A stretch of DNA of 12,991 nucleotides from T1Sed10-7 sp040904745 (GTDB taxonomy: Bacteria > Actinomycetota > Nitriliruptoria > Nitriliruptorales > Nitriliruptoraceae), in NCBI GenBank assembly GCA_040904745.1, contig JBBDSW010000014.1, positions 1-12,991 of the forward strand. The letters are read 5' to 3'. Shown piece after piece: positions 1 through 7,367 of the stretch. A model generated the notes under the pieces. It did not search any database and had not been told where the DNA came from. It worked only from the letters and a program-made list of their open reading frames with translations. A program made the translations under genes and the position numbers. The first letter of the stretch is position 1. Every line of letters begins with the position of its first letter.

Positions 1-612
1 CTGGCGCTCGCCGTGCAGAAGGCCAAGGACGCCGACGTCCCCAAGGACAACATCGAGCGTGCGTGCAAGCGTGGCGCAGGAGAGCTCGACGGTGCGGCCT
101 CCTACGAACAGGCGACCTACGAGGGCTACGCCCCCGGCGGTGTCGCGGTGCTCGTCGACGTCCTGACCGACAACCGCAACCGGACCGCCTCGGACGTGCG
201 CAGTGCCTTCAGCCGGGTCGGTGGCAGCATGGCGGAGCCGGGGAGCGTCTCGTTCCTGTTCACCCGACGAGGGCAGGTCGTCGTCGAGGCCGCCGGTGTC
301 GAGGAGGATGAGCTGATGCTCGTCGGGCTGGAGGCCGGCATGGAGGACCTCGAACTGGACGACGAGGTGTACACGGCGTGGTGCGACCCAACCGACGTCG
401 TGGACCTGCGCAACGCCCTGGCTGCCGCTGGCTACACGATCCTGGACGCGGGATCGACGATGGTCCCGGCGAGTACGGTGCCGATCAGCGATCGGGGGGA
501 GGCGTCGCAGGTCCTCCGGTTGCTGGACGCGCTGGACGACAACGACGACGTCCAGGACGTGTTCGCCAACTTCGACATCGAGGACGATGTGCTCGCGGCG
601 CTCGAGGATTGA
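1..612 (+). CDS. yebC: YebC/TACO1-family translation-associated protein, 5'-truncated by window edge
   Basis: This is the C-terminal part (203 residues) of a YebC/TACO1-family protein, open from base 1 and ending at TGA 610-612. Family signatures seen are KAKDADVPKDNIERA, YEGYAPGGVAVLVD, LTDNRNRTASDVRSAFSRVGG and GSVSFLF, in the usual order. The acidic C-terminal region (DALDDNDDVQDVFANFD) is also typical. Family members are about 240-250 residues, so roughly 45 N-terminal residues lie upstream of the window. The GTG at 13 is an internal codon, not the start. The family was long annotated as a transcriptional regulator; TACO1 is a mitochondrial translational activator, and bacterial members are now linked to translation through difficult peptide sequences. 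In many bacteria yebC sits directly upstream of ruvC; here a histidine kinase gene lies between them, starting 19 bp after the yebC stop. Confidence 0.95.
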   Translation: MALAVQKAKDADVPKDNIERACKRGAGELDGAASYEQATYEGYAPGGVAVLVDVLTDNRNRTASDVRSAFSRVGGSMAEPGSVSFLFTRRGQVVVEAAGVEEDELMLVGLEAGMEDLELDDEVYTAWCDPTDVVDLRNALAAAGYTILDAGSTMVPASTVPISDRGEASQVLRLLDALDDNDDVQDVFANFDIEDDVLAALED

Positions 613-631
613 CGGCGTCCGAGGGGGTCTG

Positions 632-3235
632 GTGGTAACGACGAGCGATGCCGCGGAACGGCTCTTCGAGCTCTGCCCGGACCCGCTCGCGGTCAGCGAC
701 TTCTCCGGGTACCTCCTGCGCGTCAACGCGGCGTGGACCCGGGTGCTCGGCTGGTCGCGGTCGGAGCTCCTCCGTCGTCCCTACGTCGAGTTCATCCACC
801 CGGACGATGTGGCCAGCAGCGAGCGGGCCGCGGAGCGGATGATGGCCGGTGAGCAGGTCGCCGGGTTCGAGAACCGTTTCCGGCACCGCGACGGCGGGTA
901 CCGGTGGCTGTCGTGGGATGCCACCCCTGATCTCGCCGAGGGCCGGATGTACGCGGCCGTCCGTGACGTCACCGAGGATCGGCGCCTGGAGGTCGTCGAG
1001 GCCGAGCTCGAGTCCACGACCGGCGTCGGCACGTGGTCGTTCGATCCGGACTCGGACGAGGTGTACTGGTCGCCACTGACCCACGCGATCCACGGGACCG
1101 ATCCGGCCACCTTCTGCCCGACGGTCGAGGATGCCCTGCGCTTCTATGCGCCGGAGTCGCATGCGGAGCTCGAAGGTGCCCTCGAGCGGCTGCTCGCGGA
1201 CGGCACCCCCTACGACCTGGAGCTCGGGTTCCTCCCGATGGGTGATGGCCCCCGATGGGTCCGTGCCACCGCGACGGCCACCCGCCGGGCCGGTCGGGTG
1301 GTCCGCGCCTACGGGACCCTTCGCGATGTCACCGAGGAGGTCGAGGAGCGGACCCGCCTCAGCCGCTTCCGAGACCTCGTCGAACTGTCGGAGGAGGGGA
1401 TCGTCGACGTCGCTGCCGACGGACGGATCACCTACGCGAACCAGCGCATGGCCAGCATGCTCGGCGTGGACGATCCGGCCGTGCTACGTGGCCGTACGGC
1501 GGCCGAACTGCTGCATCCCGACGATGCCGAGCCCGCCCGTGTCTGGCTGGGTGCACTGGTCGACTCGGGGGAGGAGGTCGGACGTGGAGAGCTGCGCATC
1601 CGTGCCCGGGGCGAGGACCGGTGGGCGCAGCTGGCGGTGCGGCTCGACCGTGGCGAAGGGGAGGGGTCGGGGACCGCGACCGCGGTCGTCACCGACATCA
1701 CGGCGCTGAAGCGGCGGGAACGGGAGCTGGAGGAGGCNNNNNNNNNNNNNNNNNNNNNNNNNNNNNNNNNNNNNNNNNNNNNNNNNNNNNNNNNNNNNNN
1801 NNNNNNNNNNNNNNNNNNNNNNNNNNNNNNNNNNNNNCTGGAGGAGGCCCAGCGCCTGGCGCGGATCGGGCATTGGCGGGCAGACGTCGCCTCGGATGTG
1901 CTGACGCTGTCCCCGGTGGCGCGGGAGGTGGTGGCCGACGGGGACGCGGTCACCACGCTCGCGCACTACCTCGAACTCGTCCATCCCGATGACCGCGACC
2001 TCGTCCCGGATCACCTCGCGAAGCTCCCCACCGACCGGCCGCTCGACGTGGTCCACCGGTTGCGGCGGACGGGTGCGCGTCCGTGGACGGTGCACCTGCG
2101 TGCCTCCGCCGAGCTTCAGGACGACGGGCGCATCCGGGCGCTCAGGGGCACCGTGCAGGACGTCACCGAGCTGCACGAGACCGAGCGGACCCTGCAGCGG
2201 GTGCTCCGCGCGACCAACGACGGCTGGTGGGACGAGGATCACCTGACCGGCATGGCCTACTACTCGCACCGGTGGTGGGAGCTGCACGGGCTGACCCCTC
2301 CTGAGGGGACGGTCTCGCGTCGGACCTGGCGCCGGTTCGTCCCGGAGGACGAGCTCGTGGCGCTCGATGCCCGGTTCGCCGAAGCCGTGGCCGCCGGGCA
2401 GTCCAAGATCCGCATGCGCGGCCAGGTCCGGCACGCCGAGGGGCATCTGGTGCCGGTCGTGATCCGTGCCGCGATCGAGTACGACGAGCACGGACGGATC
2501 GTTCGGGTCACGGGGGCGACCAGGGATGTGACGCAGGAGGTGCGGACCGCCCACCTTCAGGACGTCTTCATCTCCAACGTGAGCCATGAGCTACGGACGC
2601 CGCTGACGGCCATCAGCGGCGCGCTGGACCTCCTCGGTATGGGGCGTGCCGGGTCCCTATCACCGGAGGCGGGAGACCTCCTCGAGGTGGCCGGGCGCAA
2701 CACCGAGCGGCTGAAGACCCTGATCGCCGATCTCCTCGACCTCGAGCAGTTGGCCATCGGGGCCGTCAACCTCCACCTCGAGGTCCAGCCCCTCGCACCG
2801 ATCGTCGACGCGGCCGTGCGCGACATCGAGCCGTACGCGGAGCAGCGGCAGGTGCGGTTCGCGGTCTCAGATCACGTCTCGGAGGTCCGTGTCCAGGCCG
2901 ATGCCATCCGGATCGGCCAGGTCCTCGCCAACTACCTCTCCAACGCGGCCAAGTACGCACCACCGGGTTCCACGGTGCAGGTCCGTACGGCAGCGGGGCC
3001 TGCTCAGGTGCGGATCGCCGTGTGCGACACGGGCCCCGGAGTCCCGGCCGCCTTCCGCGAGCGCGCGTTCGAACGCTTCGCTCAGGCCGACCCGAACGAT
3101 CCGCGCAGCCGCGGTGGTACGGGGCTCGGCCTGGCCATCAGCCGGGAGATCGTGCTCCGTCACGGCGGGGACGTCGGGTACTCCTCGCAGCCGGGCGACA
3201 CCGTCTTCTGGTTCGAGCTGCCAGTGGTGGAGTGA
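632..3235 (+). CDS. Multi-PAS soluble sensor histidine kinase (interrupted by assembly gap)
   Basis: Cytoplasmic sensor kinase with no membrane segment or signal peptide. Five PAS units are visible, each ending in a DVT/DIT motif (VRDVTED, LRDVTEE, VTDITAL, VQDVTEL, TRDVTQE). They are followed by a HisKA dimerisation domain with the phospho-acceptor in SHELRTP (His codon at 2585). The HATPase domain has an N box (NYLSNAAKYAPPG), G1 (DTGPGVP), F box (FERFAQ) and G2 (GGTGLGLAI), so catalysis should be intact. The chosen start is GTG 632, with GAGG at 621-624; an ATG at 587 in the same frame lies inside yebC and has no good ribosome-binding site. A 100-N gap at 1738-1837 falls between PAS3 and PAS4. 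Collapsing its 11-bp flanking overlap gives an uninterrupted protein of 830 residues. No response regulator is adjacent, so the partner and signal are unknown. Aromatic-rich PAS4 and PAS5 resemble the PAS_3 subtype. Confidence 0.9.
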   Translation: MVTTSDAAERLFELCPDPLAVSDFSGYLLRVNAAWTRVLGWSRSELLRRPYVEFIHPDDVASSERAAERMMAGEQVAGFENRFRHRDGGYRWLSWDATPDLAEGRMYAAVRDVTEDRRLEVVEAELESTTGVGTWSFDPDSDEVYWSPLTHAIHGTDPATFCPTVEDALRFYAPESHAELEGALERLLADGTPYDLELGFLPMGDGPRWVRATATATRRAGRVVRAYGTLRDVTEEVEERTRLSRFRDLVELSEEGIVDVAADGRITYANQRMASMLGVDDPAVLRGRTAAELLHPDDAEPARVWLGALVDSGEEVGRGELRIRARGEDRWAQLAVRLDRGEGEGSGTATAVVTDITALKRRERELEEXXXXXXXXXXXXXXXXXXXXXXXXXXXXXXXXXXLEEAQRLARIGHWRADVASDVLTLSPVAREVVADGDAVTTLAHYLELVHPDDRDLVPDHLAKLPTDRPLDVVHRLRRTGARPWTVHLRASAELQDDGRIRALRGTVQDVTELHETERTLQRVLRATNDGWWDEDHLTGMAYYSHRWWELHGLTPPEGTVSRRTWRRFVPEDELVALDARFAEAVAAGQSKIRMRGQVRHAEGHLVPVVIRAAIEYDEHGRIVRVTGATRDVTQEVRTAHLQDVFISNVSHELRTPLTAISGALDLLGMGRAGSLSPEAGDLLEVAGRNTERLKTLIADLLDLEQLAIGAVNLHLEVQPLAPIVDAAVRDIEPYAEQRQVRFAVSDHVSEVRVQADAIRIGQVLANYLSNAAKYAPPGSTVQVRTAAGPAQVRIAVCDTGPGVPAAFRERAFERFAQADPNDPRSRGGTGLGLAISREIVLRHGGDVGYSSQPGDTVFWFELPVVE
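1738..1837. other. Assembly gap of exactly 100 N, with an 11-bp overlap of flanks
   Basis: There are exactly 100 undetermined bases inside the histidine kinase gene. The 11 bases before the gap (CTGGAGGAGGC, 1727-1737) are identical to the first 11 bases after it (1838-1848). Removing the gap and one copy joins LKRREREL directly to EEAQRLARIGHW, a natural PAS-to-PAS helical linker, and keeps the reading frame. The gap therefore probably represents unjoined overlapping contig ends rather than missing sequence. A lost repeat unit between PAS domains cannot be excluded from sequence alone. Confidence 0.85.
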
Positions 3236-3267
3236 GCCACCTCCCCGGCGTGCCCCGGGTGCGCTGC

Positions 3268-3273
3268 TACGGT
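3268..3273 (+). promoter_or_regulatory. Possible -10 element (TACGGT) for the ruvCAB transcript
   Basis: TACGGT fits the TAnnnT form of actinobacterial -10 elements and lies four bases upstream of the LexA operator. That geometry would let LexA block initiation. No recognisable -35 hexamer occurs at 16-18 bp upstream, so this is a tentative call resting on position relative to the operator. Confidence 0.35.
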
Positions 3274-3276
3274 ACG

Positions 3277-3290
3277 CGAACGCACGTTCG
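3277..3290 (+). promoter_or_regulatory. LexA-binding SOS box upstream of ruvC
   Basis: CGAACGCACGTTCG is a perfect inverted repeat of the form CGAAC-N4-GTTCG. It matches every specified position of the Bacillus-type SOS box consensus (CGAACRNRYGTTYG) and the core of the mycobacterial one. It lies in the 86-bp interval between the histidine kinase stop and the proposed ruvC start, 31 bp before that start. ruvC is a known LexA-regulated gene in Mycobacterium tuberculosis, so the placement makes biological sense. It implies that ruvCAB has its own damage-inducible promoter even though the gene lies in a co-directional cluster. Confidence 0.82.
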
Positions 3291-3311
3291 CCCCCGCTGT
3301 CCGAGAGCCCC

Positions 3312-3316
3312 GGAGG
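3312..3316 (+). promoter_or_regulatory. Shine-Dalgarno GGAGG deciding a TTG start for ruvC
   Basis: GGAGG lies five bases before TTG 3322. The alternative in-frame GTG codons at 3358, 3361 and 3364 have no purine-rich sequence at the right distance upstream. This favours the TTG start. Confidence 0.65.
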
Positions 3317-3321
3317 CCCCG

Positions 3322-3975
3322 TTGTCCCCGCACCCGTCGCGTCACACCCGGTCGCCGGTGGTGGTGCTCGGTGTCGACCCGGGACTGACCCGGTGCGGGC
3401 TCGGTGTGGTGGTCGGCCCGTCACATCAGGCGCATGCCCGCCACCTCGGCTGCATCCGGACCAACGCGAGCCTCCCGCTCGAGGAGCGGCTGCTCGCCGT
3501 CCACGACGGCGTCAGGGCCGTGATCGAGGAGTACCGGCCCGATGCCGTCGCGGTCGAACGCGTGCTGTTCTCCAACAACGTCCGTACCGCCATGGCCACC
3601 GGCCAGGCAGCCGGCGTGGCGCTGCTCGCAGCAGCCGAGGCCGGCATCCCCGTGACCAGCTACAGCCCGAGCGACGTGAAGCTGACCGTGGCCGGTGCGG
3701 GGAACGCGGACAAGGCGGCGGTGGCACGGCTCGTGACCGCGCAACTCCGGCTGGCGACGACCCCCCGACCCGCGGACGTCGCCGATGCGCTCGCGGTCGC
3801 GCTGACCCATCTGGCCCGGTCGCGGATCGCCACGTTGTCCTCGGCCACCCCGGCTGCCGCCGCGGCTCAGGCCGCCGCGGCGGAGGCGGCCAACTCCAGC
3901 CGGGGTGGCTGGGAAGCGCACCTCGCGGCCCGCGGGATGCTCCCGGAGCAGCCCGGGAGGGGGACGATCAGATGA
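3322..3975 (+). CDS. ruvC: Crossover junction endodeoxyribonuclease RuvC
   Basis: RuvC is the Holliday-junction resolvase that nicks opposing strands of the four-way junction while bound to RuvAB. The RNase H-like fold is evident from LGVDPGLTRCGLGVV, the VERVLFSNNVRTAMATGQA block and the PADVADALAVALTHL block. The four catalytic acids are present: D19, E79, D152 and D155, counted from TTG 3322. The TTG start is chosen for its GGAGG; starting at GTG 3358 instead would remove 12 non-conserved residues and leave the first strand intact. The protein (217 residues) is longer than typical RuvC (about 170-190) because of a low-complexity alanine-rich tail after residue 170 (ATPAAAAAQAAAAEAA) followed by a short conserved-looking end. 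The stop overlaps the ruvA start (ATGA, 3972-3975), suggesting translational coupling. Probably LexA-controlled through the operator at 3277. Confidence 0.95.
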   Translation: MSPHPSRHTRSPVVVLGVDPGLTRCGLGVVVGPSHQAHARHLGCIRTNASLPLEERLLAVHDGVRAVIEEYRPDAVAVERVLFSNNVRTAMATGQAAGVALLAAAEAGIPVTSYSPSDVKLTVAGAGNADKAAVARLVTAQLRLATTPRPADVADALAVALTHLARSRIATLSSATPAAAAAQAAAAEAANSSRGGWEAHLAARGMLPEQPGRGTIR

Positions 3976-4592
3976 TCGCTGCCCTCTCCGGCACGGTGAG
4001 CCACCGCGACCTCGGGACGGTCATCGTCGACGTCGGCGGTGTCGGCTACCTCGTGCACGTCACGCCGGGGACCGAGGTGCCCGCCCGTGGCCAGCCGGTC
4101 CAACTGCATACCTCGCTCCAGGTCCGGGAGGAGTCACTCACGCTCTACGGCTTCACCGAGCGCGGCGAGCTCCACCTGTTCGAACTCCTCCTCACGTCCT
4201 CCGGGGTGGGCCCGAAGCTCGCCCTGGCCGCGCTGGCGACCCATCCTCCCGAGGTGTTGCGCACGGCCATCGCCGGGGGCGACGAAGCCACGCTCACCGC
4301 CATCCCCGGGGTCGGCCGCAAGGTGGCACAGCGGCTCGTCCTGGAGCTGCGCGACAAGGTCGGCAACATCGTGGGTGTGCAGCCCGGGCGGGACGGCGCG
4401 ACGACAACGGTGAGCGACCCCGCGGTCCGCGAGGAGGTGCGCGATGCCCTCCTCGGGCTCGGCTACTCGGCCGTGGAGGTCACGGCGAGCCTCGCGGCCC
4501 TGGATGGCGAAGCGGACCAGGACAGTGCGACGCTCCTGCGGCAGGCGCTGCAGCACCTCGGGCGCGGGTCGAGCAGCTCGGAGCGGACGTGA
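3972..4592 (+). CDS. ruvA: Holliday junction branch migration protein RuvA
   Basis: RuvA is the tetrameric junction-recognition subunit that loads RuvB rings on DNA arms. The 206-residue product starts MIAALSGTV, typical of the N-terminal OB-fold domain (VDVGGVGYLVHV, LYGFTERGELHLFELL). Two helix-hairpin-helix motifs follow: LTSSGVGPKLALAAL and LTAIPGVGRKVAQRLV. After an acidic or polar linker, the C-terminal RuvB-binding domain III is seen (VREEVRDALLGLGYSAVEV). Length matches the family. The start codon overlaps the ruvC stop by four bases, and the stop overlaps the ruvB start (GTGA), so the three genes should be made in coordinated amounts. Confidence 0.97.
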   Translation: MIAALSGTVSHRDLGTVIVDVGGVGYLVHVTPGTEVPARGQPVQLHTSLQVREESLTLYGFTERGELHLFELLLTSSGVGPKLALAALATHPPEVLRTAIAGGDEATLTAIPGVGRKVAQRLVLELRDKVGNIVGVQPGRDGATTTVSDPAVREEVRDALLGLGYSAVEVTASLAALDGEADQDSATLLRQALQHLGRGSSSSERT

Positions 4593-5680
4593 CCGGCGAT
4601 CCGCGCGACGACGAGGTCCTGGAGGCCGAGGCCCTGCCCGGGGAGGATCGGTTCGATGAGAGCCTGCGTCCCGCCCGCCTCGAGGAGTTCATCGGTCAGG
4701 ACCGCGTGCGGCGTCAGCTCGAGCTGGTCCTCACGGGGGCCCGGCAGCGCGGCCAGGCTGCTGACCACGTCCTGCTCTCCGGTGCGCCGGGGCTCGGCAA
4801 GACCACGTTGGCGGCCATCGTCGCGGCCGAGGTCGGTGCCACGTTCCGGGCGACCTCGGGCCCGGCGATCGAGCGGCCGGGTGACCTCGCCGCGATCCTG
4901 ACGGGGCTGGAGCCCGGTGACGTCCTCTTCCTCGATGAGGTCCATCGGTTGCCACGGACCGTCGAGGAGGTGCTCTATCCGGCGATGGAGGACTTCCAGC
5001 TCGACATCGTCGTGGGGAAGGGGCCCGGTGCACGTTCGATCCGGCTCGACCTCCCACGCTTCACCCTGGTGGGTGCGACGACCCGGACCGGGCTCATCTC
5101 CTCCCCGCTGCGGGACCGTTTCGGGTTCTCCGCCCAGCTCGAGCACTACGAGGTGGCCGACCTGCTCCGGATCGTGGTGCGCTCGGCTCGCCTGCTCGGT
5201 ATGACGCTCGACGACGACGCGGCCTCCGAGGTGGCTTCACGGTCCCGGGGAACGCCGCGGATCGCGAACCGTCTGCTCCGGCGGGTCCGGGACGTCGCCG
5301 AGGTCGAGAGCGACGGCCGCATCGATCTCGCTCTGGCACGGCACGCCCTGGAGCTGTTCGACGTCGACGAGCTCGGTCTCGACCGGCTCGACCGCCGGGT
5401 GTTGGCCGCGCTGATCGACCGCTTCGGTGGCGGGCCGGTCGGGTTGACGACGTTGGCGACCGCGGTGGCCGAGGAGCCGGACACCCTCGAGGATGCTGTG
5501 GAACCCTTCCTCCTCCGGTGCGGGCTGCTCCAGCGCACGCCGCGGGGACGGATCGCTGCGACCGCGGCGTACGTGCATCTGGGCCGTCCCGTACCCGCCC
5601 CGGGGGCGGTCGTCGACCCGCGGCGACCCGGGGCCGTCCCGCTCTTCGACCCCGACCGGGAGGATCCGCCGGGCGTCTAG
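4589..5680 (+). CDS. ruvB: Holliday junction branch migration DNA helicase RuvB
   Basis: RuvB is the AAA+ ATPase motor that drives branch migration together with RuvA. From GTG 4589 the 363-residue protein shows the N-terminal signature FDESLRPARLEEFIGQD, Walker A GAPGLGKTT (residues 65-73), Walker B LFLDEVHR (around 113-120), sensor 1 GATTRTG (162-168) and an arginine-finger region RDRFG (175-179). Sensor 2 appears as GTPRIANRLLRRVRD, and a C-terminal winged helix includes LGLDRLDRRVL and RTPRGRIATAAAY-like sequence. The GTG start is supported by GGAG at 4580-4583 and by the 4-bp overlap with ruvA. The extra 30 or so residues at the C-terminus are proline-rich and poorly conserved in appearance. 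Confidence 0.97.
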   Translation: MTGDPRDDEVLEAEALPGEDRFDESLRPARLEEFIGQDRVRRQLELVLTGARQRGQAADHVLLSGAPGLGKTTLAAIVAAEVGATFRATSGPAIERPGDLAAILTGLEPGDVLFLDEVHRLPRTVEEVLYPAMEDFQLDIVVGKGPGARSIRLDLPRFTLVGATTRTGLISSPLRDRFGFSAQLEHYEVADLLRIVVRSARLLGMTLDDDAASEVASRSRGTPRIANRLLRRVRDVAEVESDGRIDLALARHALELFDVDELGLDRLDRRVLAALIDRFGGGPVGLTTLATAVAEEPDTLEDAVEPFLLRCGLLQRTPRGRIAATAAYVHLGRPVPAPGAVVDPRRPGAVPLFDPDREDPPGV

Positions 5681-5711
5681 GGTCCGTCCTTCGTCCGAGC
5701 GGGGAGGGGAC

Positions 5712-7247
5712 ATGCAGCTCGAGGTGGGGGTCGATCCCCTGGTCCTGACCGTCTCGGCGCTCCTGCTGCTGGCCGTGCTGACCGCGGCGCTCGCCGCCCG
5801 TCCCGGGGGTCGGTTCCGGATCCCCGGTGCCCTGCTGTTCCTCGCCATCGGGATGGCCGTCGGCGATGACGGACTCGGCTTGGTCCCGTTCGACGACACC
5901 GGTCTCGTGCGCAGCATCGGTGTGGTCGCACTGCTGTTGATCCTGTTCGAAGGAGGCCTCACCACCAAACCCAGCGATCTGCGGACCGCCGCGCTGCCCG
6001 GTCTCGCGTTGGCGACGGTCGGGGTGCTGATCACGGCCGCGGTGACTGGCGTCGGGGTGTGGCTCCTGCTCGGGGTCGACGTGGTCACCGCGGGGCTGAT
6101 CGGTTCGGTGGTCGCCTCCACCGACGCCGCCGCGGTGTTCTCCACCATGCGTCGCCTCTCCTTGCCGCGGCGTGTCGCCGCGGTGGTGCGGATCGAATCC
6201 GGTGCGAACGACCCCATCGCGGTCATGCTGACCGTCGGCCTGATCACCACCCTCGAGGGTGGTGCGGTGGGTGCCGGGGGGTGGCTCTGGTTCGCGGTGG
6301 TCCAGCTGCTGGGGGGACTGGCGGTCGGAGCGGTGGTCGGGGCCGGCGGTGTGTGGTTGCTCCGTCGCGTCGATCTCGGTGTCGCGGGTCTCTATCCGAT
6401 CCTCGCAGCGTCCGTCGCCGGGGTGGCCTACGGCGTGGCCGCGACCCTCGGCGCTTCCGGTTTCGTGGCGGTCTACCTCGCCGGGCTGTTGATCGGAGGC
6501 AAGGTTCCCCGTCATCGGAGGGCGATCCTCGGGTTCCACGAGGCCATGGCCAACGCGGCCGAGGTGGGCCTGTTCCTGGTGCTCGGCCTGCTCGTGTTCC
6601 CGTCCGAGCTCCCCGCGGTCGCCGTGCCCGCGCTGGCCGTCGCCGGGGTCCTGATCCTCGTGGCCCGGCCGGCCGCGGTCTGGTTGTGCACGCTCGGCAC
6701 GGGCTTCCGGTGGCAGGAGCGGAGCGTGATCGGTTGGGCCGGTCTTCGCGGAGCGGTCCCCATCGTCCTGGCGACCTTCCCGCCCGCGGACGCGCTCGCG
6801 GGCGACAACACCCTGTTCAACGTGGTGTTCTTCGTCGTGCTCGTGTCGGTCCTGCTCCAGGGGACCACGCTCCAGGCGCTCGTCCAGCGGGTCGGATTGG
6901 AGGAGTTGCGACCCGCTTGGGCGCCGGTGGCCGAGGCGTTGCCACTCGAGGACGTGGACGTCGACCTCGTCGAACTGACCGTCACCAGCGACCTCACGAT
7001 CGCCGGGCGGCTCCTGAGCGAGGTCGGCTCCCCAGGGCTGAGCCGTGTCAGTGCGATCGTCCGCGACCAGGGGATCGTCGTCCCGACGGGGGCGACGCGG
7101 TTGCAGGTCGGTGATGTGTTGCTGCTGACCTGCCCTCGTGATCGTCGCCGCGACATCGCGGCCGAGATGACCGCCTGGGCCAGGGGCGAAGCCGACCCGG
7201 ACGAGCCCGGTGCCGCCGAGCATGGCGGTGAGGGTGACGGTCGCTAG
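5712..7247 (+). CDS. CPA1-type K+(Na+)/H+ antiporter with C-terminal RCK_C (TrkA_C) domain
   Basis: Integral membrane monovalent cation/proton exchanger, 511 residues, with about a dozen hydrophobic segments across residues 8-400. Key exchanger motifs are ASTDAAAVF (about residue 135) and ESGANDPIAV (about 162), the paired acidic ion-binding region of the NhaP/CPA1 group. Also seen are LFEGGL in an early helix and GWAGLRGAVPIVLA in a late one. After the membrane part comes a soluble RCK_C/TrkA_C domain (roughly 418-475), ending in LQVGDVLLLTCPRD. This architecture matches NhaP2/CvrA-like potassium/proton antiporters; ion preference is inference. RCK_C domains bind small ligands in related transporters, including c-di-AMP in some, but no such claim can be made here. 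The ATG has a strong purine-rich site (GGGGAGGGGA, 5701-5710). The gene starts 31 bp after ruvB and is followed by a hairpin, so it may end that transcript. It is not a usual partner of ruvCAB. Confidence 0.9.
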   Translation: MQLEVGVDPLVLTVSALLLLAVLTAALAARPGGRFRIPGALLFLAIGMAVGDDGLGLVPFDDTGLVRSIGVVALLLILFEGGLTTKPSDLRTAALPGLALATVGVLITAAVTGVGVWLLLGVDVVTAGLIGSVVASTDAAAVFSTMRRLSLPRRVAAVVRIESGANDPIAVMLTVGLITTLEGGAVGAGGWLWFAVVQLLGGLAVGAVVGAGGVWLLRRVDLGVAGLYPILAASVAGVAYGVAATLGASGFVAVYLAGLLIGGKVPRHRRAILGFHEAMANAAEVGLFLVLGLLVFPSELPAVAVPALAVAGVLILVARPAAVWLCTLGTGFRWQERSVIGWAGLRGAVPIVLATFPPADALAGDNTLFNVVFFVVLVSVLLQGTTLQALVQRVGLEELRPAWAPVAEALPLEDVDVDLVELTVTSDLTIAGRLLSEVGSPGLSRVSAIVRDQGIVVPTGATRLQVGDVLLLTCPRDRRRDIAAEMTAWARGEADPDEPGAAEHGGEGDGR

Positions 7248-7262
7248 CATGCAGTGTTGATA

Positions 7263-7281
7263 CGCCCGCCTCCGGCGGGCG
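7263..7281 (+). terminator. GC-rich hairpin after the antiporter gene, probable terminator
   Basis: CGCCCGCC (7263-7270) pairs perfectly with GGCGGGCG (7274-7281) around a three-base TCC loop, 15 bases after the antiporter stop. There is no T tract, only scattered T residues downstream, which is common for hairpin terminators in high-GC actinobacteria. It separates the ruvCAB/antiporter block from the yajC-sec block. Function is inferred from structure and position. Confidence 0.6.
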
Positions 7282-7335
7282 TCGTCGCGTTGCGGTGGTG
7301 CCTCGGAAGCGCGCCCGCGTGCCCATGATCCCCGA

Positions 7336-7350
7336 GGACCCACCGGGTCC
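7336..7350 (+). promoter_or_regulatory. Small hairpin directly upstream of the yajC ribosome-binding site
   Basis: GGACCC (7336-7341) and GGGTCC (7345-7350) form a perfect 6-bp stem with a three-base loop, ending six bases before the AAGGA at 7357-7361. It may be part of the yajC 5' leader or a second terminator-like structure. The 120-bp interval 7248-7367 otherwise holds the terminator hairpin, and I found no convincing -35/-10 pair in it. Confidence 0.3.
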
Positions 7351-7367
7351 ATGACGAAGGACGAGAC

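Noticed and set aside
587..631. Upstream ATG at 587 as the start of the histidine kinase
   Set aside because: It lies inside yebC, has no clear ribosome-binding site and adds 15 residues unlike a PAS N-terminus. GTG 632 has GAGG at the right distance.
3066..3074. GTTCGAAC palindrome in the kinase gene as another LexA site
   Set aside because: The half-sites are in the opposite order with no four-base spacer, and it lies within coding sequence for the conserved F box.
3244..3259. CCCGG…CCGGG hairpin just after the kinase stop as a terminator
   Set aside because: Only a 5-bp stem with a 6-base loop and no T-rich tail; such pairings are expected by chance in this base composition.
7234..7262. 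Possible promoter (GTGACG, 17 bp, TTGATA) after the antiporter
   Set aside because: The -10 candidate does not fit TAnnnT, the -35 overlaps the antiporter end, and the terminator hairpin begins within the -10 candidate's downstream edge.
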